A DNA stretch of 64,000 bases, taken from Cepaea nemoralis (Eukaryota; Mollusca; Gastropoda; Stylommatophora; Helicidae). The stretch lies in NCBI GenBank assembly GCA_014155875.1, contig JACEFZ010022374.1, positions 124,001 through 188,000 of the forward strand, written 5' to 3'. A program made the position numbers and the translations under genes. The notes under the pieces were generated by a model. The model ran no database searches and was not told where the DNA came from. It was given only the letters and a program-made list of their open reading frames with translations. Positions 22,671-33,719 of the stretch are shown piece after piece. Position 1 is the first letter of the stretch, and every line of letters begins with the position of its first letter.

Positions 22671-23506
22671 ATGAATAATACAAAGAATTATCGTCGAAGC
22701 AACGGAGTACGTGCTTTGTGCTCGATACCTATCACAACAGCCAGCGGGGAGAGAATGAAGCGGAGAAGAAGAGGTAGGGGAGAAGGGGGAAGGAAAAGGA
22801 AGAAGAGGGCTGGAGCCAGAATTGGTAGAAGGAAAACGGATCGTTTGGGACTCAAAAATGTACGGGTTGGGTATTGGAATTGCCGTAGTGCAAAGCAACG
22901 AAGACCAATACTGGAGAAACTGGTCTACGATTTTAATGTCCTGATGTTACAAGAACTGAATACGAACTCTTTTAAGTGCCCTGGCTACACATGTTACATC
23001 AACTCAACTGGGCAGGGAAGACATGGGCAGGCTCTGGTGGTCAAGGACGGTTTACAGCACTCAATACTGGATATGAGTGGGTAGGGTCAGGAGAGTAAAG
23101 AGGTGCAGGGAATGCGGATACAAATCGGCTGATACAGCTGGAACCTGATAAATATATATGTAAGTGGGGAATCATGCATAAGCAGAGAGAGTTGGAACTG
23201 TTGAAAGGTTCAGTGGACACTCCAGATACCAGGTATCTGATATGTGGTGACTTCAATGCCCGTGCCAAGGAATGGGACAGGTCGGGAGAGAACAGACAGG
23301 GTACCGCTCTTGCTGAGGCCTTGCTTGAGACAGGTGTTGTCTGTCTAAATGACGGTACACCCACTAAGCTAGCAATGAGACCGGGGGACCTTAACCTGGC
23401 CCATCTACCTGGCGCTTGTATCCCAAGAGGCCACATCAGATATAAAATGGAGCGTCCTTGGAGACCATGGAAGTGGCCACCTCCCCTGTTCTGTGCTGAT
23501 ACATAA
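22671..23506 (+). pseudogene. LINE B copy 1, APE-like endonuclease
   Basis: Begins with a very basic stretch (MKRRRRGRGEGGRKRKKR), then LKNVRVGYWNCRSAKQRRP and LMLQELNTNSF, the first endonuclease motifs (Asn and Glu active-site regions). After a stop at 23082 and a frameshift comes YLICGDFNARAKEW (GDFNA motif, about 23238). The C-terminal DLxLAH-like motif is present as DLNLAH. This domain would nick target DNA to prime reverse transcription. Confidence 0.8.
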
Positions 23507-23724
23507 GTCCAACACAGTTATGGCTATTAGAGCTCGCAGGGCATTCAGTTATGATCTCGACAACTCTTCGCTCTTGGGGCGCCTTAAATCACAGGGAAGA
23601 TCTAAACCAACAAGAAGAATCTTTACCCAACCACCATGGTGAAAACCAGAGGTCGAGAATTCATGGAGGGAAAAGAGGACGGCCATAAGGAATTAGCAGA
23701 GGGTGCGGAGAGCATCCAATTCAG

Positions 23725-24967
23725 TTGACACAGAATTGGAAGAGGCTGAAAGGTATAAAAACAAAAGTTACGGTGCAGGATTTCAAACTCCAGGCAGCAG
23801 AGGCAAAGAGGATTAAGTGGGAACAGTTTATCAATGAAGTCGGTGGGGATGTGACATTGGGAAAATTCTGGAGGCTGCACCGGCAGATGAACATAAATGA
23901 TGGAGATTTGGAGGAGATGGCTCTTTGTTTCAACCTAAGCATCAATACGGTGGAAATACCCCACGATTGGCTGCATAGCTACCTGGTCCCATTCCCAAAG
24001 CCAAGTAAGTACCACTCCAGACTTAATGGATACCGAATCATAACCCTGCAAAACACGTATAGCAAAGTCCTCGAAAAGATAGTAGCACGCAGATTCCAGC
24101 AACATTTGGAAAGTCGGAATCTGCTTCCCCAAGGACTCGGGAGCTATCGGCCTGGAAAGGACACCTGGGCCAATGCTGCAACCGTTGCATGTGATGTCTA
24201 CGAGGGCTTCCAGGATAAACAGGAGACAGTGGCGGTAGCTCTTGACCTGGAGGATGCGTATAACAGGGTTAGATATGATCGATTAATACACACACTGTTG
24301 GACATGGAGGTCTGCCCTTGCCCTGTTAGATGGGTTGCGGCAGTCCTATATGAGCGTAAGGTTGCACTGCGCATGGGTACCTGGACTTCTGACCCCTATA
24401 CTATCACACCTGGGTTGCGTAGGAATCTGCCTTGTCCCCGGTGCTCTTTAATATCTACACCAGCAAAATCGCAGCTATTGAGACACCAGGTGTGGGTAGA
24501 ATCTTGACATTTGCAGATGATGTGCTGGTGTACAGACAGGGCAGAGACAGGGCCAGTTTGGCGAAAGACGTACAGGTGGCGGTAGACAAGGTGACCGCGT
24601 GGTGCAGGGACACAGGGGCCATTATAAACCCAGACAAGGCATCGGTTGTGTGGTACTTACTGGATAACCGGATCGTCAAGGCAGACGTCCGAGGTATTAT
24701 ATTAATGGATGTCATCTTAGTCGAGAGAGTAAATTGAGGTACTTGGGTAACACCTTTGACAGGTGTTTGTCTTTTAAGGATCATGTGGGGGCTTTGGTGG
24801 TGAAGGCTGGTAGGGGACTTAATGCATTGAGGGCTATGGCAGCAACAGGGGTAGATCAGAGGATGTTGTGCAGGCTCTTTCAGCAGTTAATAATTTCTGT
24901 CACTGAGTATGGTTTGGGGCTGCTTACAGTATCAAAAAGCCAGCTTGAAAGGTTGGAGCGCATATAG
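23725..24967 (+). pseudogene. LINE B copy 1, reverse transcriptase
   Basis: Motifs: NGYRIITLQNTYSKVLEKIV, VAVALDLEDAYNRVRYDRL (motif A), then a frameshift that destroys the PQGSALSP region still present in copy 2, then ILTFADDVLVYRQGRDRAS (FADD catalytic motif, about 24510) and KLRYLG-type thumb sequence. The RT frame therefore changes at about 24420 and again near 24730. Confidence 0.85.
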
Positions 24968-25379
24968 AATGCTGCCATGCGGTTAATACTGGGGTGCACA
25001 AAGAACACACCAATTATATGCATGAGGCATATCCTGGCGCTACCTACAATGACGGATAGACATAGGGTCCTTCAGACCAAATGGTACCTGGGAGTTGCCG
25101 CAGACAGGGATCACCCGATGCATGCAGCAATGGATATGGTAAAGGTGTCATAGACTAAGACGAGGCAGGTCCTGGATGGCACAGGCAGAACTCTCTATAA
25201 ATCAGGTGTGTGATCTAGAGACCATCAATCGTGAAAGAGAGTGGGTTGAAGCTCCGGAAGACATGACGGACTGGCACAATGTAATAATAACACTGGGTCG
25301 TGAGTGCAGATAATGGGCAGCGGGCTGCACTGAGTTTGACGTGCAAAAGCTGATCCAGAGCAACATACATCAAGGTGAC

Positions 25380-26031
25380 ATAGTCATCTACACCGATGGG
25401 TCAGTGGTGAGAAACAAGACGTACTGGATGAGGCTTTATTGCAATGGCTAATGGGCGAGTCTTGAAAAAGGATTGCCTGGCATATGAGACTACGACCTCC
25501 AGCATGAGAATGGAGGTGAAGGCAGTAATAACGGCATTCCGGTGGCTAGAGGAGACTACTACAACACACATTGTATTCATTACGGGTTCAAATAGTATGC
25601 TTCGCAAGGTGCAGAAAGGAATGTTTCGTGTGGAATGGCTCTCGTCGCTTCAGAGGTCACAGATTGTGAGAATTGTATGGATATTTTGCCCTGGCCATGC
25701 GGGTGTACGGTGGAATGAACACGCTGATAGGCTAGCAGGGAATGCACCTCTTGGTGGTATTTTGCCTATGGACAAGGGGGAGGTGGTCGTGCACTTGTGG
25801 AACCAGGTGGAGAAGGCGGAGGAACAGATTGAGAACCCATATGTGGAAAGAATGAGATGGCGGATGATCGGCAGGGGTTCTGGAAGAATCTCAAAACTGA
25901 GAGGGAAGACCAGGAGAACTTTTAATCAGATAGCGGTGGGAACGATTAGTAGTATGACTCTTCGCTGGCTATTGAGCGAGGGGACTGAGCACGTATGGGA
26001 ATGTCCTGAGTGCAGTGATGTCGTTTCTTAA
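25380..26031 (+). pseudogene. LINE B copy 1, RNase H and C-terminus
   Basis: YTDGSVV (first Asp) precedes a frameshift; SSMRMEVKAVITAF supplies Glu; FITGSNSML has Gly where copy 2 keeps the catalytic Asp (ITDSNS); FCPGHAGVRWNEHADRLAG carries the terminal His/Asp motif. A C-terminal tail ends in WECPECSDVVS, a CxxC motif. RNase H would remove template RNA during integration. Confidence 0.85.
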
Positions 26032-26045
26032 CTCAACTCAACTCA

Positions 26046-26558
26046 ACTTACAGTGACACCTACTGGCGTTTTGTTACAATAGTCCCGCTCTGTGGGGAAA
26101 CAACATTTTTTTACTGGCCTCTTAGGGCTAAACAAAATTTAAAGCAAATTAACCACGCCCATCCAAAACTTTGATAACATTAAGAAAGAAATGAGAAGGC
26201 TGAAACATGTTAGGTATGTGTGAGACCAGAGGATATTATAACTTCCGAGGAATGTAACATAAGCCATTCTGGTGGAGAGAAAAAAGAAAAAGAAATAGGG
26301 GTTTCAATTATAATTATAAATAGGAGAAGAACAATGTGGATTTGTAGAAGGCAAGGGCTCAGTAAATGCGAAAGATTCTCAATGCCAATGAATTTCTTCG
26401 CCTCACGTTTTCTTGCCCAGGGTTTCTTTTATGATACAACAAATTAGACATGGCCGAGGACCAGTGTAACAGTTTTGAAATGACTGTCATCCTCGGGGAT
26501 TTCAACACCAAAGTAGCAACGAGAAGGTGAGTGTGTGACTGGTGGCTATGGCCTAGGT
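26046..26558. other. Spacer with rearranged LINE scraps
   Basis: 26322-26375 matches the LINE A RT segment encoding GEEQCGFVEGKG. About 80 bp later (26452-26550) a frame reads MTVILGDFNTKVATRR, a LINE endonuclease motif. Endonuclease after RT is the wrong order, so these are rearranged fragments. The same arrangement is found at 56266-56480. Confidence 0.6.
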
Positions 26559-27652
26559 CAGGGTTGAGCAATCTTTTTGTGCGTAGGGCCACATTGACAA
26601 ATTTAAAGCTATTGAGGGGGGGGGGGGGGGGCATATATATTATGTCCACTTTATTTATAGCAACCTATCACAATAAGTAATTATGAATATTGCAATTGTA
26701 TTTTATTTATACACTTAGACATTATATTTTACAATATGGACACAAACGTTTACTAATTTGTTAACAGGATGTTACAATGTTTTATTATAATATTTTTTTA
26801 TTATCTTTCAATGATATAAGTTAGACACAAACCGAAAACATTTTCACTTAAATTGTTGATTTCTAATGAGATGTATGTGACTTCTTGCAATTTTTGACTA
26901 TATTCCTGAAATCTGGAGCAAGTTTACTTGTTGAAATTCGCATGACAGCATGCAAGGTGCAGTCCGACAATAAATACCTATTCTTAAATTTGTTGATCAA
27001 GAAGCAATAACATTTTTGTTCGCAAATGTATGTTGATCCAAACAATGTTAGAAGTTTAGGTGCAAAGTTTTTCAAGTTGGGAAATGATTCTTCCGATAAA
27101 GCTCCATAGAAATCCAGCAAACCATCTGATTTGAATTTCTCTGTCAGGTCATGATCTGCTTGTAAGTCAAGCAGCTCCAACTCTATGCCCTCTGTGGCTG
27201 TATAAGCTTCTGCACTTAAAGGGGAACTAAGAATATTGAACTGTGGCTCTAAGTTCTTGAAATCTTGGAATCTCCTTCCAAATTCTTCAGTCAATGCATC
27301 TAATTGGGATTTGTACTTTTCAGTCATTTCGCCAGAAATTGTTTCTTGTTTCAGCGAAGGGAAGAAACAAAACCTGTTTTCATTTCCTTGTCTGAAGAAC
27401 AGTGAGAGGTTTGCCTGAAATGATTTTACATATACATATTATTCATGTGCAAGCACACAATTGTCCTGAAATTTGACATTCAGTTCAATTAACTTTTCCA
27501 TAATTTCAATGGCAAACATAAAGTCTAACTTCCACTCTTTATTGACAAGTTAGTATTAAAGTCGCATTCAATGCCCTTCATCTCTAGGAACATCACTATT
27601 TCTTCCCTGAGGTCCCACACTCGCCTCAACACCTTGCCGAGACTCAGCCATC
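26559..27652 (-). mobile_element. hAT element 2, truncated
   Basis: The left end cagggttgagcaatcttttt is a hAT terminus. The minus-strand frame 26863-27327 holds MTEKYKSQLDALTEEFGRRF, LLDFYGALSEESFPNLKNF and the dimerisation-region motif FGSTYICEQKCYC. The element ends abruptly at about 27652, within the RWLS-encoding region, where LTR element M begins; the rest of the transposase gene is missing. Confidence 0.85.
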
Positions 27653-27683
27653 GGTGGGGGGTGGGGGGTTTAATGTTCAGAAT

Positions 27684-28292
27684 TTAGGTGACCACATGTG
27701 GGTCTGTTTTACGGAACCTATCCGAAATTCTATGACCAAGAAATTGAATTTCGGTGAACCCTATTTCGACCTTGCTAGGTTTAGCTTTAAGCCCATATTG
27801 TTGTATCCTTTGGAATACCTGTTTTAATATCCTAACGTGAGTGTCTATGTATGTAGTATATATACAGATATCGTCCATATAAGTAGCTACGATAGTAATA
27901 CCGTGAAGTAATCGTCTGATCATCCGCATAAAAGTACTTGGTGCGTTCTGTAGCCCAAAAGGAAGGTATGCCCACTCGCACAGACCTAATGGAGTGGCAA
28001 AAGCAGTGATGTGCATGGAATCTTTCTCCATGGGGATTTGCCAATATCCCCCCATGAGGTCCATCTTTGAAAAGATTTTGGATTTAGCCATGCCATCAAT
28101 CAGCTCATCGATGTTGGGCATTGGTTCTGCATTGAGTAACGTTAGAGCGTTAACCTTTCTGTAATCGACGCAAATTCGCAACGAATTATCCTTCTTTTTC
28201 ACAATCACTAACGGAGAGCAATACTTCGATGTCGATTTCCTAATTATACCGCACTGATCCAGTTCATAAATTTCCGTTGTGACCAGTTCCAA
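27684..28292 (-). pseudogene. Element M reverse transcriptase (Ty3/gypsy-like)
   Basis: 202 open codons: QCGIIRKSTSKYCSPLVIVK, RICVDYRKVNALT, FSKMDLMGGYWQIPM (motif A Asp), FGLQNAPSTFMRMI, VATYMDDICIYT (YMDD catalytic motif) and IQFLGHRIS. It ends at DPHVVT and a stop; homology continues a few codons (ILNIK) and then breaks. No RNase H follows. This is the best-preserved RT of the window. Confidence 0.93.
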
Positions 28293-28382
28293 GTAATGGA
28301 CTGGAATCGGGTACGGTTTTACTTTAACGGAATATCGGATAGTAACGTGATCTTGTGCTGGATTAGAGTTGTTTGCTCCGGC

Positions 28383-29551
28383 TTATCTGGAAAAAAAAAT
28401 ATCACTAAACTGTTGTATCGCTGCTGGTAATTTGTATTTATCGTGAGATGATAAGTTCTTATTGACCTGAACAGGCTGCCAACTATTGTTAACATTAATG
28501 GTTGGTGTTGGTATCTGTTGTGCCACTGCATCCTTTTTCTGTTCATTAATGACCCAACATGCTGCTGCTATCCCGTGTGGTATTTGTTGGACTGTCTGTG
28601 TTTTGTCTGTGGTGCGCATGTTAATGTGGAAAATTGTGTTCTTACCCTTGACGTTTATTAAATAGTCCACGTCACTAATCTTCTTAACAACTTTAAATGG
28701 ACCCTGCCATGAGATGACGAGACAATCGCGAGGGTCGGGTAATAAAAGTAAGACTTCTTCTTATTCTTTCAAGACTATTGTCTTGGCGTTTCTGTTGTCG
28801 TATTGCCTGTATTTTTCCCCTGCTTTTTTCAGTGCCGACTTAGCAATTTGACATGCTGTCATTATTTTGTCTCTTAGATGTGTTACCATCTCGTACGCCT
28901 CCCTTTTCGGGTGGCCGTGTACTTTATTTGTGAGCATGTCATTATACAATGTCAGTAGGCCACGTGGATTAGCTCCGTAAACGAGTTCGAATGGGGGGAA
29001 ATCTGTACTCGCTTGTGGCACCTCTCGGTACGCAAATAGTACCGCTGGTAACAAAATGTCCCAATCTTTGGGTCGTTCAGCCGCAACGTTTGCTAGGGTT
29101 CGTTTGAGAACCCCGTTACAATTTTTATTGACCCCATTTGTCATCGGGTGATATGGGGAACTGAATACCTGGGGTATGCCCAGCATCATCATTGCTGTTC
29201 GGTAGCTGCAGAAATAAATTGACTACCTCTGTCGGATAGTATGTATAATGGGAAACATATCCTACTGAAGATCAAAAGAAATGAATCTAAGATGGACCTA
29301 GATGTGATGGATCTCAATGGAATCGCTTCATACCATCTTGTGCATAGTCCAATCATCGTTAAAATGAATCTATTGCCTCGATCTGTTGTCGTGTTGAGCG
29401 GACCTACAATACCGACTGCTATTTTCTGGAACGGTCGAGATGCTAAATCAGTTTGTTGCACTGGTACCTTAGGATTTTTACCTTTCGGCGTGGTCCTTTG
29501 GCATAGTCCAGATGATCGGACATGGATTGGTAATGTCGTTTGAATAACCAA
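28383..29551 (-). pseudogene. Element M integrase core and C-terminal region
   Basis: The core reads IAVGIVGPLNTTTDRGNRFI (the usual first catalytic Asp is Gly), YILSDRGSQFIS (second Asp kept) and HPMTNGVNKNCNGVLKRTL (Lys at the usual Glu position). Downstream are RPKDWDILLPAVLFAYREVP and FELVYGANPRGLL; then, after a break, a linker ending QQFSDIFFSR that leads into the RT. Loss of two catalytic residues makes it inactive. It lies upstream of RT, the reverse of ordinary gypsy order. Confidence 0.88.
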
Positions 29552-29552
29552 G

Positions 29553-29774
29553 TCAATAAAATTGTGCCAAAATTCTCTGTGTAGTTTTGGCTATCCCCGT
29601 GTGACCTGCAAATTTGGAATCATGTGCAAGTTTCAGTGCCTCGTTGCGATATTTACTAGGCAGGACTGTTTGCAACAGGAGTGTTGCCCCTTTTCTGTAT
29701 CGCCTGGTCAGTATGTTATTATCTAAGATAAATTCCCATTCGCCATGTTTCGCTTGTTTGGCTGGTATGTGCAC
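29553..29774 (-). pseudogene. Element M integrase zinc-binding region
   Basis: EWEFILDNNILTRRYRKGA, VLPSKYRNEALKLAHDSKFAGH and TTQRILAQFY match the H2C2 region of gypsy integrases (His pair in HDSKFAGH). The Cys pair lies beyond a stop and one Cys appears lost. Confidence 0.8.
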
Positions 29775-30052
29775 GTTCTTAAAACAGGTTTGTAGTGTGA
29801 GGTCCTGATTCTGTTCTGTGGGTAAGTCTGTCGACAGTAATACAGTGTTCTTTGTATTGTCCTTACCAGTCTGTATGGATGTCGTGTGCCTATTGTCTTC
29901 TTCTTTTTGTCATCTCACCTCGACTCTCGTGAGTGCATTCGTCGGTGTATGCTCGATCTCCCAATCGATCGCTTCATTATGAGTGCAATCTCTGACATTA
30001 GGAATTTTTCCAATTAGTAGACCGGCACATGGGTTCGGTAGCACCACTGCTT

Positions 30053-30327
30053 TCACTCTGCCTTCGAAGTAGGGGGACCGATTGTGACTGATGCGATTAT
30101 GTATCTCTCCAGCGTACCGCCGAAAGTTCTACACATCACACTTTTGCCTGTGTAGTCCTCTGCCCTCACGAGTTTCTGGTTGACACCAATAATGGACGCG
30201 CCTGTGTCCCCAACGCACGCAGTTGGTGAACCATTCACCCATGCCTGATGGACCTTTAGTGTGCCATTCTCAAGGTTCACTGCATTGGCCTCTTGTATTG
30301 TTATATTGTGGCCACATGCGAGACTAC
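30053..30327 (-). pseudogene. Element M aspartic protease
   Basis: CVGDTGASIIGVNQKLV holds the retropepsin DTGAS active-site motif. A later RTFGGTLERYIIASV matches the same region in element P (RTFGGEEKSF). The N-terminus of the domain is cut by the element P insertion at 30327. The protease would release gag and pol products. Confidence 0.85.
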
Positions 30328-30783
30328 TGTCATATACCATATGACAGGCATGTAGAGAGTGAACTGATGTGCACACACATCAGTGAACAAAAATAGAACA
30401 GTAGTTAAACAAAGCACAATGTAGCACTACAAACGCACAAGTGCTACGTCATCAAGTCGCGTTGATTAACAACGCGATTGTTTCTTAGACACACTTCACC
30501 ACAAGCCTTCACACAGAATAGACGCATCTAGGCTCTACACAGACAGCAGTACCAACGATGCATTAGAACACTCTACACCTTCATCGATAGACAACAGTAA
30601 CTCGTTCACACAGACACGTTCACGACCAGCCACGGCATTTATTACTCGCCGGACAGCGACGCGGGTGCTGATCCATCCTAGTATGACCACGTAGTTTCCG
30701 ACGCCGAATGACTATGCTGCGCGATCGTCATGGCTTGACGGCCAGGGGTCGTTATCACCAGTCTACACACACACACACACACA

Positions 30784-30848
<65 letters not shown>

Positions 30849-31229
30849 GAGCTACTGGACACAACACGGACACTTGGGCTACACGATATGGAAGTTTGTG
30901 GTGGGAGCATGATTCTTCAGTGAATGGTTGAAATGGCCTGAGTGCTGCCGGCGGTAGTAAATGCTTGCATCCGTGATTAACATGAACTACATGTGACAAT
31001 AAACGGCATCAATCATCGTGCTCATGGCTTGTTTGTTAGTGCGAGTTCTTGTAGTGTTCATGTGAAGGGTTGGATGCAGTGTGCCGACCCACAGGCTTTG
31101 GCGGGGAATCCGGGAGAATCTCAAGGTCATCATCTTATCCCTGGACAACGTTGAGTCGCATCACACAGGCAGTGGTACCTTTTCATCATTAGAGCACACT
31201 ATTTGAGATGAACAGCCCACCCATTGACA
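30328..31229 (+). repeat. Element P 5' LTR
   Basis: TG...CA ends (tgtcatatacc ... cattgaca). About 902 bp, against 868 bp for the 3' LTR; the difference is mostly a longer (CA)n tract (30764-30844). The first 150 bp contains four short perfect or near-perfect hairpins. The LTR would supply the promoter and polyadenylation site. Confidence 0.93.
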
Positions 31230-31230
31230 T

Positions 31231-31248
31231 TGGACACTCGTTAAATCA
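31231..31248 (+). promoter_or_regulatory. Element P primer-binding site
   Basis: tggacactcgttaaatca starts one base after the LTR, with the TGG expected to pair with a tRNA CCA end. The tRNA is not identified. Confidence 0.65.
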
Positions 31249-31584
31249 AGAGAAATCACCTGGATTGTCGTCAAGTTGTCATGTCAACAGACTTAACGGT
31301 TGGGTCGTCCTTGGACCGAGGTACTAGTGGTGAGTACATCGTTTACGGTTTGCTTACATATACACGTCGACACTACATATCTCCATGACACATTCAAGTT
31401 CGTTGAGGATCACGCCGATCTGGGATGGCTGTGCATCACATGGCGTATCCTAGAGCATTGCTCATCGATCATCAGTGTTGCCTTGTTAATCACTCAGTCT
31501 GTACAGGGTACAGCATCGATACCAGTCGCCACCCTAAAGAAAGCAGTATTGCCCGTGGAGCTTGGTTTTATCGCCAGTCGCCGC

Positions 31585-31835
31585 TTTACGTAGTTATTCA
31601 AGTTGTTACAAGTCACCGCTTCACTTAGAGAGCCAAGTTGTTACCTTTTGTCGCTCTACTTAGAGAGCCATTTTTATCACCAGCCGTCGCTCTATTTAGA
31701 GAGCCAAGTTGTTACCTGTCGTCGCTCTACTTAGAGAGCTATATTTATCACCAGTCGTCGCTCTACTTAGAGAGCCACAGTTGCGGCCTGTCACCGCGCT
31801 ACTTGGACAGTCGAATCTACCGCCTGTCGCCGCAC
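31585..31835 (+). repeat. Tandem repeat in element P leader
   Basis: About seven units of roughly 35 bp, each with gtcgctctacttagagagcc and alternating linkers (aagttgttacc / atttatcacc). They lie between the PBS and gag. Similar structured repeats are absent from the readable part of element M. Confidence 0.85.
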
Positions 31836-32461
31836 CTGGATACAGCACCCGCTCTGCCCAAAGAGCCACACTGTGCTGCTTGCTGCTGCATTTTAGTACG
31901 ATACGATGTCGCCGACAGACACCTCGTGTACTCAGAATCAAAGCAAAGATCAAGTACACATTTGAAATCAACATTCGCTGCATTCGTCTTCGTGGAAGGA
32001 CATCTCGTGACATTGTCAGAATCGAATTTTCTTCATTGTCTGACGATTGTTAACAGTATCCGGACAGTCTTCGGAACATTGGACACCGCATTTGATCAAC
32101 GGCTGCGAGGAGGATCGCCAAAAATAAGCTAAGCCTTTGTTTGTGGTTGTCCAAGTTCTGTTGTTATAGTCGGGATATTGTAATATTAACACATTATATT
32201 ATTTCTTCTTTCACTCATTTCTCAGGTGAAGTCATTCGTGCTACATACGCCACTGTGCTATTTCTCGCTGTCTGTTACTAATTCTGCTGTGTGCATAGTT
32301 TCTTGTGTTGGTACATTCTTGATATCAGACTTACATTTGGCACTATCACTTTATTTGTCATATCGTTGTCTTTTTGCTCTGCTGATTTGTATTGCGTATT
32401 TGCTATATTGTTCTCTGTCTGTTGCCTACGATTTTAATACGGTATAGGAGTGGTAAGCAAC

Positions 32462-33685
32462 ATGTCGTCTTTACAGGAGTTTGTTGCTATTGGTAAGGAA
32501 GCACGTTTGACAGAACCAGAACTTTTAGCCTGGTCAGAAAACAATTTGCTGCTTTTCAGGCACATGAAAGAGATGAAAGAGCCGCAGCGAGACAATTGGA
32601 AAAAGTCAAACTAGCTGAACAAGAAAAACAAAGAACATTCGAAAAAGAAAGGATAGCCACAGAAAAAGATAATACAGCTGCGGAAAATGACAGAATAGCA
32701 GCACAAATGGCTGCTGAGAAAGGAAATGTTTTGATAGAAACGCAACTAAGAGAAACAGAATTAGCTTTCAGTCATGAGAAGTTAGCAACTGAAAAACTGC
32801 TGAAAGAAAAGGAATTGGAGAATAACTTGAAGATGAAACAGCTGGAGAAGGAGAAAGACGATCAGATATCCAGACGTAAGATAGAGGCACATTCCACAGA
32901 TGCCATTAAGAAGTATAATGGGATCGTCAAGAACTATGCTGCTAATGACTCCATATCTGCATGGATTACTAATTTTGAATTGATAGTAAAGCACTACAGC
33001 GTACCGGAATCTGAGTGGCCGGTACTGATTCATAGGCACCTCAGTGGTGAGCCTCTGCAGGTTGTTGAATTAATCCCTGAGGAATTATGCAATAATTACT
33101 CATACATTCGTAATCGCTTGCTATCACACTTTGCTCTTGATGAGTTCGGTCTACGTGCTTCTTTCAAGGATCTATTGCCTAAATCTGGTCAAATGTTCCT
33201 CGATTTTTCTTCTTATACACAAACAGTCTTTGATAAGTGGTTACGTGCTGCTGAAGTTAAGAACGATTTCAATAAGACTCAGAGACTTGATGATCAGGGA
33301 CAAACTGATTAGTGCTGTTCCATCATCAATGGCTACATTTCTGTTGGAGAACAAATGTTCTTCTATTAAAGAGATGGATGAAAAGGGAGAATCGTACTTC
33401 AACGCTCACAAAGACATATTTGCACATTGCTCATCCCCTCTGGTGGAAACAAGTGCTTGCGAAAATTTCCCCACAAAGCTAGGGCACATAGTCATAGAGC
33501 ACAACAGTCTTCCGGTCACTCATCTCAAGTGCGGGATAAACACCAACATAAACATCAGCCTTACACCCCACAGGGAAGGAAGGGTATCTGGACGACGTGC
33601 ACTTACTGCAAAAACAAACACGGGTCTTTGCAGATGTGCTGACAAACACCCGGATTTCGATAATTACATAAAAAATAGCAATTAA
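32462..33685 (+). pseudogene. Element P gag (coiled coil, zinc knuckles)
   Basis: Starts MSSLQEFVAIGKEARLTEPE, like element M's MLTLQDFMDMSEKSGLIG. A long Glu/Lys-rich coiled coil (32596-32890) is followed by the capsid-like core: KYNGIVKNYAANDSISAW, EWPVLIHRHLSGEPL and SYIRNRLLSHFALDE. Frameshifts at about 32540, 33290 and 33430-33640 move the frame. TTCTYCKNKHGSLQMC is the first zinc-binding motif. Gag would form the particle. Confidence 0.88.
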
Positions 33686-33719
33686 GAACAGAGACAGATT
33701 TAATACCTATCAGAAGCAG

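Larger units (their letters stand above)
22100..26045 (+). mobile_element. LINE B, copy 1 (endonuclease-RT-RNase H)
   Basis: A near full-length non-LTR element: about 570 bp of GC-richer leader, an endonuclease region, RT, RNase H and a 3' end of repeated actca (26033-26048). The APE endonuclease plus RT plus RNase H order belongs to the I/Ingi-type superfamily. The left boundary is approximate because the flank is also duplicated. Numerous frameshifts make it non-autonomous. Confidence 0.8.
21066..27652. repeat. Segmental duplication 1, left copy
   Basis: From the LINE A 3' part, through its tail and the AT-rich flank (gcaataagtaggggatataa), LINE B, the following spacer and hAT element 2, the order and sequence repeat at 50355-57850. 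Shared unique flanks between elements show duplication of a composite block, not separate insertions. The right end stops at the junction with LTR element M. Confidence 0.88.
27653..30327 (-). mobile_element. LTR element M, 3' (pol) portion
   Basis: Minus strand, from high to low coordinates: protease, integrase zinc-binding, integrase core, integrase C-terminal region, reverse transcriptase. Its gag half lies at 39662-41095 because element P is inserted between them; the actac duplication at 30323-30327 and 39662-39666 marks that event. RNase H and the 3' LTR are lost at the junction with hAT element 2. Confidence 0.88.

Noticed and set aside
22671..22900. Arg/Lys-rich host nuclear protein
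   Set aside because: The basic stretch is continuous with the LINE B endonuclease and is duplicated with it.
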